From JAPHTQ01 sp050302275 (GTDB lineage Bacteria; Pseudomonadota; Gammaproteobacteria; Thiohalomonadales; Thiohalomonadaceae): 64,000 nucleotides of DNA. Shown piece by piece: positions 61,773 to 64,000 of this stretch (position 1 is the stretch's first letter; every line of letters begins with the position of its first letter). Location: assembly GCA_050302275.1 (NCBI GenBank), contig JBNLAT010000001.1, positions 124,001 to 188,000 on the forward strand. Reading direction: 5' to 3'. The notes under the pieces are model-generated. The model was not told the origin of the DNA, did no database searches, and saw nothing but the letters and a program-made list of their open reading frames with translations. Position numbers and translations under genes: made by a program.

Positions 61773-62711
61773 ATGACGGGCATACTGGATGGTGTAGACC
61801 GCCGCACGCGACTTGCCGGGCACAACCGCCTGGAACTCTTGCTGTTCAGACTGAATCGCAAGCAACGCTACGGCATCAACGTCTTCAAGGTGCAGGAGGT
61901 CATACAATGCCCTCCCTTGACTCAGGTCCCCCACTCCCATCCCGCCGTGCGCGGTGTCGCCAATCTACGTGGTCGCACCATCAGCCTCATCGACCTGCGC
62001 AAAGCAATGGGCGGACTGCCGCTGACCGATCTGGAAAACAGCTACGTCATCGTCACCGAATACAATCGCAGCGTGCAGGGATTCCTGGTGCAGGGGGTCG
62101 ACCGCATCGTCAATCTCAATTGGGATGAAATCCTGCCGCCGCCACGTGAAGCCGGCAACACCTATATGACCGCGGTAACCCGAATCGATGACGACATTGT
62201 TGAAATCATTGATGTGGAAAAAGTCCTCGCCGAGGTCATCGGCGGATCAGGGGAAATATCCAGCGATGTACTGGCGATGCAAAAAGCACAACAGGCGCAG
62301 CGACATATCCTGGTAGTCGACGACTCTAGCGTTGCCCGTAACCAGATCAAGCAGACACTGGATCAACTGGGGATCGAAAGCACTATGGCACGTAACGGCA
62401 AAGAGGGATTGGATATCCTCAAAAGCTGGGCCGATGACCCGCTACCCGTTTCACAACGTATCTGCATGGTAATTTCAGATGTAGAGATGCCGCAAATGGA
62501 TGGCTATACCTTCACCTCTGAGATCCGTCAGGACCCACGACTTGCCGATCTCTATATCATCATGCATACCTCACTAAGTGGCGTATTCAATAATGCATTG
62601 GTTGAGCAGGTGGGAGCAGATCGATTCATCCCCAAGTTCAAACCCGACGAATTGGCCACCGCGGTGCTGGAAAGATTAAAGACACTGGAAGGCGATGCCG
62701 ACAACCCATAA
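61773..62711 (+). CDS. cheV: Chemotaxis coupling protein CheV
   Basis: A 312-residue protein: a CheW-like domain (RYGINVFKVQEVIQCPPLTQ and VRGVANLRGRTISLIDLRKA) followed by a receiver domain with acidic pair VVDDSS and phospho-acceptor Asp236 in ISDVEMPQMDG. It couples receptors to CheA and tunes adaptation. ATG 61773 has AGGGAG upstream; the open frame starts further left without family likeness. Confidence 0.96.
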   Translation: MTGILDGVDRRTRLAGHNRLELLLFRLNRKQRYGINVFKVQEVIQCPPLTQVPHSHPAVRGVANLRGRTISLIDLRKAMGGLPLTDLENSYVIVTEYNRSVQGFLVQGVDRIVNLNWDEILPPPREAGNTYMTAVTRIDDDIVEIIDVEKVLAEVIGGSGEISSDVLAMQKAQQAQRHILVVDDSSVARNQIKQTLDQLGIESTMARNGKEGLDILKSWADDPLPVSQRICMVISDVEMPQMDGYTFTSEIRQDPRLADLYIIMHTSLSGVFNNALVEQVGADRFIPKFKPDELATAVLERLKTLEGDADNP

Positions 62712-62861
62712 GAAGAACCTGACTCAGGGAAGGAATAACAGATGAGAATTTGCGGAAAGAGCCTACACTTGCCACAACTGTGCAGCGACTTCTCGGGTGA
62801 ATGACAAAGCCCTGAATCCTCATATACTATTCACACAGCAATTAACCTCCGGACTTACCTA

Positions 62862-63728
62862 GTGGCCAGTTTTGAAATCTCTCCACAAGACTACGATAAC
62901 TTTCGCCGTTATCTGGAAGAACACTCAGGTATCGTTCTCGGAGAAAATAAACATTATCTGGTTACCAGTCGCCTTAGTCGGTTGATGCGTGAATTCGGCA
63001 TTGCCGATTTCAAAATCCTGATGCGCCAGTTGATCGGCGAGCGCAATTCAAAACTGCACGAACAGATCGTCGATGCTATGACCACCAATGAAACCCTGTG
63101 GTTTCGTGACGGCTATCCGTTTGAAGTGATGAAGCAGGTGATCCTGCCCGAGTTTTCCAGCAAGCGACTATCTCAATTACGCATCTGGTCCGCCGCCTGT
63201 TCCTCGGGCCAGGAGGCCTACTCCATCAGCATTACCCTGCAGGAATATCTGGCCAACAGACCTGGCAGCCTGCCAGCGGGAATACAGATCATTGGTACCG
63301 ATATCTCCGCCACCATGTTGCGCGAAGCCAATGCGGCACTCTACGACAACATGTCACTGGCGCGAGGCATGTCGGATGAGCGCCGCCAACGTTATTTCAT
63401 TCAGCGCGGAGATAAGTGGGAAGTCCGTCCGGAAATAAAACAGCGTGCCAGTTTCCGTGAGATGAATCTGCTGAACAGCTATTCACCGCTGGGTCGCTTC
63501 GACATGGTCTTCTGCCGCAATGTCCTGATCTACTTCTCCAGCCAGATGAAAAGTGACATCCTTAACCGCATCGCAAAAACAATGAATCCCGGCGGCTATC
63601 TCTTCCTCGGCGGCTCTGAGTCCCCCACCAGCTACACCGATGCGTTTGAGCTGGTACGCACACCGCAGGGCGTGGTCTACCGGGTCAAGGAAGCAGCCAG
63701 CAACAAAAACGCCTTTAGCAACCGCTAG
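62862..63728 (+). CDS. cheR: Chemotaxis protein methyltransferase CheR
   Basis: A 288-residue receptor glutamate methyltransferase. The N-terminal helical domain (EEHSGIVLGENKHYLVTSRL) is followed by the SAM domain (RIWSAACSSGQEAYSISI, GTDISATMLREANAALYDN, FDMVFCRNVLIYF). It likely starts with GTG at 62862. It follows cheV in the same direction and works with CheB, which is not in the window. Confidence 0.96.
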   Translation: MASFEISPQDYDNFRRYLEEHSGIVLGENKHYLVTSRLSRLMREFGIADFKILMRQLIGERNSKLHEQIVDAMTTNETLWFRDGYPFEVMKQVILPEFSSKRLSQLRIWSAACSSGQEAYSISITLQEYLANRPGSLPAGIQIIGTDISATMLREANAALYDNMSLARGMSDERRQRYFIQRGDKWEVRPEIKQRASFREMNLLNSYSPLGRFDMVFCRNVLIYFSSQMKSDILNRIAKTMNPGGYLFLGGSESPTSYTDAFELVRTPQGVVYRVKEAASNKNAFSNR

Positions 63729-63762
63729 TCAGGTAAGTTCGTCCAGCGGGCGATGAGTTGAA

Positions 63763-64000
63763 ACGTCGGGGATTCGACATCTGTGGCGCGCCCTCCGCTC
63801 CTACTCGGTGCTTCGCACCTCGCCCTTCGGGCCGTCGCTGTTGGCGACGTTCTCCCTCACTGCGTGAAGTCGTCGAACTCACTATGAATAGATACGTCGG
63901 GGATTCGACATCTGTGGCGCGCCCTCCGCTCCTACTCGGTGCTCCGCACCTCGCCCTTCGGGCCGTCGCCGTTGGCGACGTTCTCCCTCACTGCGTGAGG
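63763..64000. repeat. 131-bp tandem repeat carrying hairpin modules C and D
   Basis: The unit at 63763-63893 is repeated from 63894 to the window edge with only a few differences. Each unit has ACGTCGGGGATTCGACAT, then TGGCGCGCCCTCCGCTCC, then a four-hairpin module (GGTGC-TTC-GCACC or its CTCC-loop variant, GCCC-TTC-GGGC, GTCGC...GCGAC, CCTCAC-TGC-GTGAGG) ending TCGTCGAAC. The CCA-like TGGCG beginning resembles the tRNA ends attached to modules A and B. No gene lies between 63729 and 64000. Confidence 0.8.

Noticed and set aside
63763..64000. A possible CRISPR array at the right edge
   Set aside because: The unit is 131 bp with no unique spacers, and only two copies are visible.

Overview
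The window looks like chromosome of a polarly flagellated gammaproteobacterium. The evidence is a Pseudomonas/Vibrio-type flagellar hierarchy (FleQ, FleS/FleR, sigma-54 promoters, FliA/FlgM), an E. coli-like IscU, BioA and UbiA, and gammaproteobacterial tRNA-Ser(GGA) and tRNA-Arg(CCT). The species cannot be fixed from the sequence. I see no transposase, integrase, phage lysis module or CRISPR array.

Layout. 1-7420 (minus strand): an incomplete secreted protein with about thirty calcium-binding DxDxDG motifs, a membrane PAS-GGDEF-EAL protein, and a di-haem cytochrome c peroxidase that overlaps it. 7629-8004: tRNA-Ser(GGA) with a duplicated 3' end and a four-hairpin repeat. 8162-10735 (plus): a long-chain acyl-CoA synthetase and a membrane methyltransferase. 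10810-15939 (minus): a giant autotransporter with 11 IPT/TIG and two FN3 repeats. 16420-19170 (plus): a compact cassette of tail-collar protein, DUF6916-like protein, Asp/Asn beta-hydroxylase-like protein, Nif11-like protein and sulfotransferase, facing a GNAT acetyltransferase and a methyltransferase. 20806-28696 (minus): housekeeping and unknown genes (NnrU, sulfatase-fold membrane enzyme, Dabb protein, bioA, ubiA, hydrolase, CbiM-like membrane protein, iscU with an IscR-type operator, DUF1249).

28807-63728 is a large flagellar and chemotaxis region. From right to left on the minus strand it carries flgA, flgM, flgN, ycgR, tRNA-Arg, flgBCDEFGHIJKL, fliC, flaG, fliD, fliS, fliT, fleQ, fleS, fleR, fliEFGHIJK and fliA. 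cheV and cheR run on the plus strand at the right end. A TPR-sulfotransferase gene with its own sigma-54 promoter sits on the plus strand between flgL and fliC. The export gate, switch and motor genes (fliL-R, flhAB, flhF, fleN, mot) are not in the window and must lie elsewhere.

Regulation can be read in part. FleQ has a sigma-70-like promoter. Good -24/-12 (sigma-54) elements precede fleSR, flgB, fliD and the TPR-sulfotransferase, with weaker ones before fliE and flgA. Sigma-28 elements precede fliC and flgM. PAS-GGDEF-EAL, FleQ and the PilZ protein YcgR point to c-di-GMP control of motility.

Most unusual: (1) a family of repeats built from four short hairpins whose stems co-vary between copies, two of them attached to duplicated tRNA 3' ends; (2) the collar/AspH/Nif11/sulfotransferase cassette, which may be an undescribed surface-protein modification system; (3) a sulfotransferase apparently wired into the flagellar sigma-54 regulon beside flagellin.
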